Assembly: GCA_038876335.1 (NCBI GenBank) | Contig: JAVYYS010000003.1 | Span: 1-29,413, forward strand | Direction of reading: 5' to 3' | DNA length: 29,413 bases | Source: JAKATY01 sp038876335 | GTDB lineage: Archaea; Micrarchaeota; Micrarchaeia; Micrarchaeales; Micrarchaeaceae | In this document: positions 13,906-21,309 of the stretch, piece after piece | Numbering within the stretch: position 1 is the stretch's first letter | Layout: every line of letters starts with the position of its first letter | Translations under genes and position numbers: made by a program | Notes under the pieces: model-generated | Database searches by the model: none | What the model was told of the DNA's origin: nothing | Seen by the model: the letters and a program-made list of their open reading frames with translations, nothing else

Positions 13906-14226
13906 TCACAAAGAGTGTACTGTTATTACCCTAATAGTATACTTATCATGCTTGCCGCATCTCTCCAGCGCGCATATAGCCTCTATTCTATGCCGTTCCG
14001 AAGTAGAAATGTATATTATCTCGCCCCGATCATCTTCTCTGATCTCTTTCGGACTGTATACTGTTTCGACGAGTTTGTTCGAGTCCACTCCACGCCTTAG
14101 CATCATTTTAGAAGCGTGCCGCGTTAGCTGTATGTCAGAATTACAGGGTTCTATTGATTTTTTGGGTATATACTCTGCTTCAGCTAAGTTTCTGTGCTGC
14201 TTTGCCCCTATCTCGGCGTACACCAT
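13906..14226 (-). CDS. Second DUF4258-like small protein
   Basis: This 106-residue protein shows the same pattern as the gene at 13378-13692: IQLTRHASKMMLRRGVDSNKL, VETVYSPKEIREDD, GEIIYIS, then IRVITVHSL. Shared positions include T-[KR]-H-A, R-G-[IV]-D and E-T, so the two are paralogues. I chose the ATG at 14226 because a TATA box lies at 14271-14280 and GGTGGAG shortly before the ATG; the longer frame (to 14337) would begin before the promoter. The first 40 residues are not part of the domain. No antitoxin-like gene sits beside it, and the function is unknown. Confidence 0.6.
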   Translation of the reverse strand: MVYAEIGAKQHRNLAEAEYIPKKSIEPCNSDIQLTRHASKMMLRRGVDSNKLVETVYSPKEIREDDRGEIIYISTSERHRIEAICALERCGKHDKYTIRVITVHSL

Positions 14227-14270
14227 CCCGTGCTCCACCCAACACCAATTAATAGAATTTGGGGCGAAAA

Positions 14271-14280
14271 TAATAAATAA
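14271..14280 (-). promoter_or_regulatory. TATA box of the second DUF4258-like gene
   Basis: The minus strand reads TTATTTATTA, about 45 bases upstream of the ATG at 14226. It supports the shorter start of that gene. Confidence 0.5.
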
Positions 14281-14339
14281 GTTGCCCATCTTGGCCGCGC
14301 ATTCTCGAAGCGCTCTGGCCTCAAAAGATATGCGCAAGG

Positions 14340-14347
14340 TATTTAAG
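14340..14347 (+). promoter_or_regulatory. TATA box of the DedA gene
   Basis: TATTTAAG lies about 48 bases before the ATG at 14393. Together with AGGTAAG just upstream of that ATG it rules out the upstream in-frame starts of the long open frame. Confidence 0.5.
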
Positions 14348-14392
14348 CGGTGGCTGTCAATCCCTAAAACCAGGTTAAGGCCAGGTAAGAAA

Positions 14393-15028
14393 ATGCTTGC
14401 AAATGTGCTGCTATTTGGTTTCAGCCTTTCAAACTACTACGCAAGTTTCTATACGCTTATCACTAACTTTTTCCACTCTTATGGCTATTTCGCAGTCTTC
14501 TCTCTCATGATGCTTGAGAGCGCCACCATCCCAATACCAAGCGAGGTTGTAATGCCCCTTGCAGGGATATTCGCCGCTCGGCACATATTCGGATTCTATC
14601 CCGCTCTTGCCGCTTCTGTGCTCGGCAGCGCAGCCGGTATAGCCATAGATTACTACATCGGCTACTACATAGGCAAGGACATTGTCTACAAGCACCTGCG
14701 CCTCTTCCGCATTAAAAAGGAGCAGCTTGACGCATTCGATGTATGGTTTGAAAGGAATGGAATTGCCGCTGTGTTTCTGACAAGGCTTGTTCCAGTGATA
14801 CGCACGGTAATGAGCTTCCCCGCAGGATTTGCAAAGATGAAGCCGAAGGAGTTTTTTGCGTATTCCATTTCCGGAGCGCTGATATGGAACGCCGTACTAA
14901 TGTCATTCGGCTTCTACGCGCTTTCGGGAAACAGCGCGGTAGACATACTCGCCGCTATAGGGGTATTCGTGCTTCTGCTCTACATTGTGTACGCCCTTGC
15001 GATAAAAAGGCTCAGACGCAAGCATTAA
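14393..15028 (+). CDS. DedA-family membrane protein (SNARE-associated/VTT domain)
   Basis: This 211-residue membrane protein has the DedA signatures: ESATIPIPSEVVMPLAG (Glu42, Pro-Ser-Glu51) in a re-entrant-like segment, a central GSAAGIAIDYYIGYYIGKD, and the second conserved block FLTRLVPVIRTVMSFPAGFAKM (Arg131, Arg137, Gly145). Several membrane helices lie around these, and the C-terminus is basic (KRLRRKH). Known of the family: members act as lipid flippases or scramblases for carriers such as undecaprenyl phosphate or phospholipids, and may be proton-driven. The specific lipid here is unknown. It reads in the same direction as the nuclease gene, which has its own TATA-like box. Confidence 0.9.
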   Translation: MLANVLLFGFSLSNYYASFYTLITNFFHSYGYFAVFSLMMLESATIPIPSEVVMPLAGIFAARHIFGFYPALAASVLGSAAGIAIDYYIGYYIGKDIVYKHLRLFRIKKEQLDAFDVWFERNGIAAVFLTRLVPVIRTVMSFPAGFAKMKPKEFFAYSISGALIWNAVLMSFGFYALSGNSAVDILAAIGVFVLLLYIVYALAIKRLRRKH

Positions 15029-15081
15029 CCTATTTATTCCTTGCATTGATAAACTCTGCTGTGATGAATAAGGTGATCACC
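15029..15081 (+). promoter_or_regulatory. Promoter, palindrome and extended anti-SD match before the Exo5-like gene
   Basis: A TATA-like CCTATTTATTCC (15029-15040) precedes TAAGGTGATC (15069-15078), which is fully complementary to the 16S 3' tail GATCACCTTA. The same place holds the perfect ten-base palindrome GGTGATCACC (15072-15081). The ATG at 15093 is 14 bases after the match, longer than elsewhere in this window. A ten-codon frame (MNKVITEQMQ, from 15064) overlaps it and ends in an ATGA overlap with the gene. Confidence 0.45.
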
Positions 15082-15092
15082 GAGCAAATGCA

Positions 15093-16052
15093 ATGACGAA
15101 CAGTAAACAGGCTGATTTGTTGGATTTCAACCGCGATAATGACCGCAGATATAGTGAAGGTGCAAATGTGCCGCACAACAAGGATGCGATGGCAAGGCTC
15201 CATAAGCGTGTAATAAGGGCCACCGACATAGCTGCACAGTTTTGGTGCGAGAAGCAGATGGAGCTAAGCTATCTCTATGGCAGAAAAGAGAGTGCCGAAA
15301 TGCGCAGCGGCAGCGCAGCCCACAAGGAGATAGAAAGCATAATAAATGTTCCAGTAAAACTCAAGCCAAAAAGCTATGCCGACTCTTTATACAAAAACCT
15401 CTATTCTAGCTATATTGCGGTGCACACACTTCCAGAGCGCGGCGTTGCTAGGGAAATAAGCATTTATGGCTCAGCGAATGGCTTCAAGCTCGCAGGGAAG
15501 ATAGACGAGATTAGGATGGAGAGCGGCTCATTCTACATCTATGAGGATAAGACAAAGAAAAGTGACCAGGAACCCACGGAAGCACAGCTCGCCTCTCATA
15601 GGGTTCAAGTAGAACTCTATGTTAAGATGGTAAATGAGATTAGGAGCGGCGTATACGGGTTCGACAACTTCTTGAACAGCTATAATATTGCAGGAATGGA
15701 ACTCACTTCAGAATTCGAGCATCAGCTTGAAGAAATGGAAATAGAGGAAGAAGCCAGGAGCATAGAAGGTATTGTTCGCATGTACTTTTCTTCTATTAAA
15801 GATTCAGGTGCTGTTGCAAAGAAGGCATATCTGCGCTACCTAAACTCAATCACAGGCAATATTATAAAAATCTACAGTGTAGATTACGATGAAAAGGTGT
15901 TTGCCGAGAAGCTTAAGTACGCAATGGCTTATTGGCGCGGGGAGAGAGAAGCATTGCCAGTTCCAGAAAGCGAGAAGTGGAAATGCAATTACTGCCCATT
16001 CTTTGGCAAGCAGTGCGTGGTATGGTATACAGAAAAACAGAGGGTGCTCTAA
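15093..16052 (+). CDS. Exo5/Cas4-like Fe-S nuclease (PD-(D/E)xK)
   Basis: This 319-residue protein has the RecB-like nuclease core: His77 (GSAAHKEIE), Asp138 (GKIDEI), Glu151-Asp-Lys153 (IYEDK) and Gln172 (VQVELY). Four cysteines, one N-terminal (Cys52, FWCEKQ) and three C-terminal (Cys298, 301, 308 in CNYCPFFGKQC), are placed as in Exo5 and Cas4, where they hold a 4Fe-4S cluster that staples the fold. The long helical stretch between core and C-terminal cysteines favours Exo5-type single-strand exonuclease over Cas4, and no CRISPR genes are nearby. It probably acts in DNA repair or replication-end processing. Its stop codon is two bases before the alaS start, so the two genes are probably co-translated. 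Confidence 0.87.
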   Translation: MTNSKQADLLDFNRDNDRRYSEGANVPHNKDAMARLHKRVIRATDIAAQFWCEKQMELSYLYGRKESAEMRSGSAAHKEIESIINVPVKLKPKSYADSLYKNLYSSYIAVHTLPERGVAREISIYGSANGFKLAGKIDEIRMESGSFYIYEDKTKKSDQEPTEAQLASHRVQVELYVKMVNEIRSGVYGFDNFLNSYNIAGMELTSEFEHQLEEMEIEEEARSIEGIVRMYFSSIKDSGAVAKKAYLRYLNSITGNIIKIYSVDYDEKVFAEKLKYAMAYWRGEREALPVPESEKWKCNYCPFFGKQCVVWYTEKQRVL

Positions 16053-16054
16053 AA

Positions 16055-18727
16055 ATGCTCAACAAAAATAGCCTGCGGGAGAAATTCTCAAAAGATTATA
16101 AAAGGTATTATAGCACCAAGCTGTTCGAAAATGAGGGGTTCGTAAGGAATAAGTGCAAGCTTTGCGGAAAGTATTTCTGGACTGCAGACAGCGCAAGAGA
16201 GTTATGCGGCGATCCTTCTCATGAGCCTTACTCTTTTATAAAGAAAAACCCAAACAGAGTGAACTACTCAGGATTCTGGAAGCAGTTTTCCGAATTCTTC
16301 AGGAAGAACGGGCATGAGATAATAGAGAGTTATCCTGTGGTTAGCAGATGGAGGCCGGATCTCTACTTTGTAATAGCTGGAATACAGGATTTCCAGCGTA
16401 TAGAAAATGGGAGGATAGGGTTTGAGTATAGCGCAAACCCCTTACTGGTTCCGCAGATGTGCATGCGCTTCAGCGATATACCTAACGTTGGCGTCAGTGG
16501 CCGTCATTTCACCTCTTTCATGATGGCAAATCAAACAGCGTTCAACTACCCAAAGGAGGGCTATTGGCGCGACAGGACTATAGAGCTAAACTTCTCGGCG
16601 CTCACAAAGCTGCTTGGCATAAGAAAAGAAAACCTAACTTATGTTGAAGATGTATGGGCGATGGGCGACTTCTCTGAGTTTGGGCCATGCCTTGAGAGTT
16701 TCTCTAATGGGCTTGAGATAGTAAATAGCGTATTCACGCAGTTCGAATACTCTAACGGGGCGGTTTCCGAGCTTAATGGCAAGGTTGTGGATGTGGGTTG
16801 GGGATTTGAGCGCTTGCTGTGGTTTAAGTCCGGTGAGCAGACGGCATATGATTCCACCTTCCCGAACGAGCTCAAATACCTATACTCAAGCTCAGGATTC
16901 AAACCTGATAAAGAATTGTATTCAAGAATAGCGGGTGTTGTAGGAGCGATAGATGTAGCCGAAGAACACAGGGAAGGAGAGGAGGAGAGGCTTGCTGAAC
17001 GGCTCGGCGTATCAAAGAGCGACTATCTTGAAATCATAAAGCCAATGCAGGCGATGTACGCCATACCAGACCATATGCGTAGCCTTCTTTTCGGGGTAAG
17101 CGATGGCGCTCTTCCGAGTAATGTGGGTGGCGGTTACAATTTGCGCGTGCTTCTGCGCAGAGTGTTTGATTTTGTTGAGCGTTATAACCTCAGCATAGAC
17201 CTAATGAAAGTAATAGAGATGGAGGCAAAGGAGCTGAAGCCTATTTACAGAAACATAGATGACAATATAGATGAGATAAGCGAGGTAATAGAAATAGAAA
17301 GAAAGAGGTATGCAAATACGAAAAGCGCTGCGAGGAGAATAGTTGTGGAGTTACTAGAAAAGAAAGAGCCACCCACAAAGGAGAAGCTGAAAACACTTTA
17401 TGAAAGCAACGGCATAACCCCGGATTTCATAAGCGCTGTAGCAAAGGAGCGCGGAGTTGAGTTAAACCTACCAGAGGACGCCTACTCAGGAATAATTACA
17501 GGAGATTTTGTAGAAGCCAGGAAGAAGAGAGAGAGGGAGATAGGTATGAACTTGTCGGGCATTAAGCCTACAAAGAAGCTCTACTACCAGTTTGCAAGCT
17601 CCGCAACGGCAAAAGTACTTAAATCAGAATCGAATATGGTGGTGTTGGATCAGACACCATTCTATCCTGAGGGGGGTGGCCAGGAGGCCGATCACGGCAC
17701 GATAGACGGGGAAGCAGTTGTAGATGTAAAGAGCGCAGATGGGGTAATCGTCCATTTCCTCAGGTCGACTAAGCGTTTTAAAAAAGGCAAGCACGTGAAG
17801 TGCGAAGTAAATCTGGATCGTAGGTCAAGGCTTATGGCCCACCATACTGCGACGCACTTGGTTAGTGCCGCCGCAAGAAAAGTACTAGGTGCGCATGCAT
17901 GGCAGGAGGGCGCAAAGAAAAGTGAGGATAAGGCGCACATTGATATTGCGCATTACGAGAGGCTTACAGATCAACAGATAAAGGAGATAGAAAATACAGC
18001 GAATGATTTCATACTTAATGGTATAAAAGTAAGTGTGAAAGAGATGCCGCGTAAGAGCGCTGAGGGGAAGTTCGGTTTCTCAATATATCAAGGCCATGGT
18101 GTGCCTTCTGGAACACTGAGAATTGTAGAAATAGATGATCTGCAGGGAAGGCTGATAGATGCAGAGGCATGCGGCGGGTTGCATCTTGCAGGAAGAGAGT
18201 CAAATATAGGTTTAATAAAAATTATATCCTCATACAGAATACATGATGGCATAGACAGGCTCGAATTTGTTGCAGGAAGAGCAGCGCTTGATTATATAAG
18301 CTCTATGGAATCTAGCATAAAAAAGATAGCTCAGAGTGTTGGCACAGATGTGTATAAGATAGGAAGCGGAATAGAGGCAAAGCTCTCAGAGCTCAGCGCT
18401 ATAAAGGACAGCTATAAGAGGATGCAAGGTGAGCTTGCGCAGAGCTTAGCGCAACAAATTTCTAATTCGAAAGAGACGGTCATAATAATGAAGCTTGATT
18501 ACGAGCAGAAGATGCTTAGATTAATAGCGACAAAGATTGTGGAGCGCAATGGTGAGAAGTCTGTCCTGCTCTACAATAGCGCCGGAGATGCAGTGGCAAT
18601 ATCAGGTCCTGAGTCAGGTAGAAGTGCGCTTAAGCTTCTTAATGAAAATGTTGAGAATATAGGAGGTAAGGACGCGAAGCTTAAAGGGGGTGGAACAGAA
18701 CGCATAGCAGAGGGGAGAATAGCATGA
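16055..18727 (+). CDS. alaS: Alanyl-tRNA synthetase
   Basis: This 890-residue enzyme charges tRNA-Ala. Seen in order: an N-terminal cysteine-rich archaeal extension (CKLCGKYFW...LCGDPSH, residues 34-56), the class II catalytic domain (YFVIAGIQDFQRIE, CMRFSDIPNVG, WGFERLLWF), a tRNA-binding helical part, the editing domain with HHTATH and CGGLH metal-binding motifs, a linker with coiled-coil character, and the C-Ala end (KGGGTERIAEG). The length is normal for archaeal AlaRS. I chose the ATG at 16055: it follows the Exo5-like stop at 16052 by two bases, and upstream in-frame starts would lie deep in that gene. GGTG lies eight bases upstream. Confidence 0.98.
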   Translation: MLNKNSLREKFSKDYKRYYSTKLFENEGFVRNKCKLCGKYFWTADSARELCGDPSHEPYSFIKKNPNRVNYSGFWKQFSEFFRKNGHEIIESYPVVSRWRPDLYFVIAGIQDFQRIENGRIGFEYSANPLLVPQMCMRFSDIPNVGVSGRHFTSFMMANQTAFNYPKEGYWRDRTIELNFSALTKLLGIRKENLTYVEDVWAMGDFSEFGPCLESFSNGLEIVNSVFTQFEYSNGAVSELNGKVVDVGWGFERLLWFKSGEQTAYDSTFPNELKYLYSSSGFKPDKELYSRIAGVVGAIDVAEEHREGEEERLAERLGVSKSDYLEIIKPMQAMYAIPDHMRSLLFGVSDGALPSNVGGGYNLRVLLRRVFDFVERYNLSIDLMKVIEMEAKELKPIYRNIDDNIDEISEVIEIERKRYANTKSAARRIVVELLEKKEPPTKEKLKTLYESNGITPDFISAVAKERGVELNLPEDAYSGIITGDFVEARKKREREIGMNLSGIKPTKKLYYQFASSATAKVLKSESNMVVLDQTPFYPEGGGQEADHGTIDGEAVVDVKSADGVIVHFLRSTKRFKKGKHVKCEVNLDRRSRLMAHHTATHLVSAAARKVLGAHAWQEGAKKSEDKAHIDIAHYERLTDQQIKEIENTANDFILNGIKVSVKEMPRKSAEGKFGFSIYQGHGVPSGTLRIVEIDDLQGRLIDAEACGGLHLAGRESNIGLIKIISSYRIHDGIDRLEFVAGRAALDYISSMESSIKKIAQSVGTDVYKIGSGIEAKLSELSAIKDSYKRMQGELAQSLAQQISNSKETVIIMKLDYEQKMLRLIATKIVERNGEKSVLLYNSAGDAVAISGPESGRSALKLLNENVENIGGKDAKLKGGGTERIAEGRIA

Positions 18728-18804
18728 TTATTCCAAATAAAAAAATGTGGATGTGCAGCAGCGTTTGTTCGTCATGCCGTCTCTTAAGGATCAACAATGC
18801 TTAC

Positions 18805-18817
18805 CAATATAATATAA
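18805..18817 (+). promoter_or_regulatory. TATA box of lysS
   Basis: CAATATAATATAA lies about 45 bases before the lysS start at 18856, in the 128-base space after alaS. I see no RNA gene in that space. Confidence 0.45.
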
Positions 18818-18855
18818 GAAAAGATTAGATAATCATTTTACCAATGGTGAAATAA

Positions 18856-20310
18856 GTGCAACCCGCCAAAGATGATATAAGCGCCATTTTATCCAGCCTG
18901 CCCTATACTTACGACGTATCTGACTACGCTGCAGAAATAAAAAAGGATTATACAAAAAGTGAAGGCAAAGCAGTTTCGATAGCTGGAAGAGTTGTGGCGA
19001 TAAGGCGCTCAGGCAAGCTTATATTCATGGACGTACTCGACTCTACAGGAAAGATTCAATGCTATTTTGACTATGCCAGACTTGCGGGTGTATTCGACAG
19101 CCTTAAAGCCATTAATTCCGGCGACATAATAGGAGTTAAAGGTAAAGTGTTCAAGACAAATCCAGGAGAAATAAGTGTGAATGTAGAAAAATTTGAGTTA
19201 CTGTCAAAAGCGTTGCGGCCTCTTCCCAGCGAGTGGTACGGGCTTAAAGATCCCGAACTCAGGTATAGGAAAAGATACCTCGACCTTATACTGAATTCCG
19301 AATCAAGAAAAGTATTCATAATGCGTAGCAAGATACTGAAATATATCCGTGAGTTCCTTGACACAAGAGGATTCATAGAGTTTGAGACTCCAACCATACA
19401 ACCGTTATACGGCGGAGGCGATGCAGAGCCATTCGAGACCTTTATCAGTACCTTAAATGAGAAAGGCTACCTTAGGATATCTGACGAGTTGTATCTGAAA
19501 AGGCTTATCATAGGCGGCTTCGATAAAGTATATGAGATATGTAAGGACTTCAGAAATGAGGACCTCGACAGTGAACACAGCCCTGAATTCACAATGATAG
19601 AATGGTACCAGGCCTATGCCGATTACAATGATATGATGAATCTCACAGAGGAGATGCTTGGAAGCATCGCGAAAAGTGTTTTGGGCAGCAATGCGCTTTC
19701 TTATCAAGGCAGAACTATCTTATTAGCCTCTCCTTTCAAAAAGATAAAGTATGTAGACAGCATAAACGAGAAGGTAGGCCTCGACGTGCTCTCTATAAGC
19801 GATAAAGAGCTGTTTTCGCTAGTGGAAAGCAAAGGCCTTAAGCTAGAAAAAGGAAAGCGGCACCGCGCTCATGCTTATGATAAACTGTTCAGCTCACTTG
19901 TGCAGCCAGAGCTTGTGCAGCCTACATTTGTGATGGACTATCCGCGCGAGACGTCGCCTCTTACCCGCCCTAAGCGCGGAAATCCAAAGCTTGTAGAACG
20001 TTTCGAGCTTTATATTGGCGGCTTGGAGATTGCAAATTCATACTCAGAGCTTAACAATCCCTTGATTCAGAGAGAGAACTTTGAGATGGAAGCAAAAAAG
20101 ATTACGGAAGGGGATAAAGAGGCCGAACCGATGGATTTAGACTTTCTCGAGGCTATGGAATACGGTATGCCACCAACTGGCGGCTTGGGGATGGGAATAG
20201 ACAGGCTGGTTATGTTGTTCACAGGCAAAAATAGCATAAAGGAAGTCATCCTGTTTCCTATGGAAAAAAAGGAGAATAAGGGAAAGAAAGGAGGCCAGCT
20301 TTCTGCCTAA
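18856..20310 (+). CDS. lysS: Lysyl-tRNA synthetase, class II
   Basis: This 484-residue class II enzyme charges tRNA-Lys. It has an N-terminal OB-fold anticodon-binding domain (VSIAGRVVAIRRSGKLIFMDV, about 37-120). The class II core follows: motif 1 (FIEFETPTIQP), motif 2 (CKDFRNED...SPEFTMIEWYQAYADY) and motif 3 (GLGMGIDRLVML). The lysine-pocket segment ERFELYIGGLEIANSYSEL is also present. The start is GTG at 18856, with GGTG six bases upstream. Many archaea use the unrelated class I LysRS instead, so a class II enzyme is a notable lineage trait. The gene overlaps the convergent Nudix-UDG gene by four bases. Confidence 0.97.
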   Translation: MQPAKDDISAILSSLPYTYDVSDYAAEIKKDYTKSEGKAVSIAGRVVAIRRSGKLIFMDVLDSTGKIQCYFDYARLAGVFDSLKAINSGDIIGVKGKVFKTNPGEISVNVEKFELLSKALRPLPSEWYGLKDPELRYRKRYLDLILNSESRKVFIMRSKILKYIREFLDTRGFIEFETPTIQPLYGGGDAEPFETFISTLNEKGYLRISDELYLKRLIIGGFDKVYEICKDFRNEDLDSEHSPEFTMIEWYQAYADYNDMMNLTEEMLGSIAKSVLGSNALSYQGRTILLASPFKKIKYVDSINEKVGLDVLSISDKELFSLVESKGLKLEKGKRHRAHAYDKLFSSLVQPELVQPTFVMDYPRETSPLTRPKRGNPKLVERFELYIGGLEIANSYSELNNPLIQRENFEMEAKKITEGDKEAEPMDLDFLEAMEYGMPPTGGLGMGIDRLVMLFTGKNSIKEVILFPMEKKENKGKKGGQLSA

Positions 20311-21281
20311 GGCCTTTGGCCTAGTACTTTCTCCACTATACCCTTTAACCTTCTGAAATCAGATTCTATAGTTGGGAGGTTTCTTTTTATTCTTACGGCT
20401 GCAGATGGGTGCAGTGTAACAAAGTAGTAAACACCCCTCTTCTTTATCAAACTACCATGTAACTTTAAAACCTTGCCAACGCCTAGAAGTTCTGCAGCTG
20501 CTACATTTCCAAGAAGCACTACAAGCCTAGGTTTTATTATAGCTATCTGCCTATTTAGGAAAGCCCTGCAAGCGGCTATCTCCTCTCTGTTTGGTGCCCT
20601 ATTCCGTGGCGGATAGAATTGCACTACGCTTGTTATATATACACTGCTTCTCTTAATTTTTGCGAGATTTAGAAGATGCTCAAGCAGTTTTCCGCTAATG
20701 CCTATAAAAGGCCTACCATATTTATCTTCGGTATCTCCCGGCGCTTGCCCTACTATCATTATCTTAGAATTCGCCGGTCCCTCTCCTGGGACAAACCTTT
20801 TGCTAAGATTCCATCCCTTATACTTCTTCGGGAGTTCTTTGTAATCCTTATTAAGTCTGCTTAACATATCCCGCTTTTCTAAGTAAGAATATGCATCCTT
20901 CAAAAACTCGCGCATGTCTTTGAACTTTATAAGCTCTAACGCCTGCATATAATTAAGCCATACGTATCCAGTATGCTCATTTGATGTAATAACTTTTGAG
21001 TTGCTATTAGTCTCTGCAAGGAAAAGCACTACCTCCTTCTTTACCTTCTCTCCATTAAGTACAAACCAGTAATGCAGCCTGTAGGTGTAAAAAGGGTCGA
21101 GCTTCACGTTCAGGCCGCTCTCCTCTTTTACTTCTCTGAGCGCTGCTTCTTTTGCATTTTCCCCTTTTTCGATATGGCCTTTTGTAAGATCAAGGAAGCC
21201 TTCCTCTCTTTTCAGAAACAGGAATTTGTACCCTCTTTCATATTTGTATACAAGCGCCCCCGAACTGAATTCGAACCTCAT
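20307..21281 (-). CDS. Nudix hydrolase fused to family 4-like uracil-DNA glycosylase
   Basis: This 324-residue protein joins two domains. Residues 1-135 are a Nudix hydrolase with a perfect box (G35-x5-E41-x7-R49-E-V-K-E-E-S-G-L57), resembling diadenosine-polyphosphate or house-cleaning pyrophosphatases. Residues 160-324 are a uracil-DNA glycosylase with motif 1 GQAPGDTEDKYGRPF (178-192) and motif 2 HPSAAVR (291-297), as in family 4. Family 4 enzymes hold a 4Fe-4S cluster through four cysteines, but this protein has one cysteine in all (Cys238), so the cluster is lost. The join suggests one protein for cleaning the nucleotide pool and removing uracil from DNA. I chose the ATG at 21281 for its GGGAGGA site; an upstream start at 21347 would overlap the archaeosortase gene. 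Confidence 0.9.
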   Translation of the reverse strand: MRFEFSSGALVYKYERGYKFLFLKREEGFLDLTKGHIEKGENAKEAALREVKEESGLNVKLDPFYTYRLHYWFVLNGEKVKKEVVLFLAETNSNSKVITSNEHTGYVWLNYMQALELIKFKDMREFLKDAYSYLEKRDMLSRLNKDYKELPKKYKGWNLSKRFVPGEGPANSKIMIVGQAPGDTEDKYGRPFIGISGKLLEHLLNLAKIKRSSVYITSVVQFYPPRNRAPNREEIAACRAFLNRQIAIIKPRLVVLLGNVAAAELLGVGKVLKLHGSLIKKRGVYYFVTLHPSAAVRIKRNLPTIESDFRRLKGIVEKVLGQRP

Positions 21282-21309
21282 TTTCGTCCTCCCGCAATTT
21301 ACAGAAAAA

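Noticed and set aside
13952..14392. Long N-terminal extension of DedA
   Set aside because: It overlaps the opposite-strand DUF4258 gene and the TATA box at 14340-14347; the DedA fold begins after the ATG at 14393.
15093..16052. Cas4 and therefore a CRISPR system
   Set aside because: The Fe-S nuclease fits Exo5 better, and there are no repeats, spacers or other cas genes in the window.
18856..20310. Pyrrolysyl- or aspartyl/asparaginyl-tRNA synthetase
   Set aside because: The OB-fold plus ERFELYIGGLEIANSYSEL and GMGIDRL motifs fit LysRS; no Pyl genes are present.
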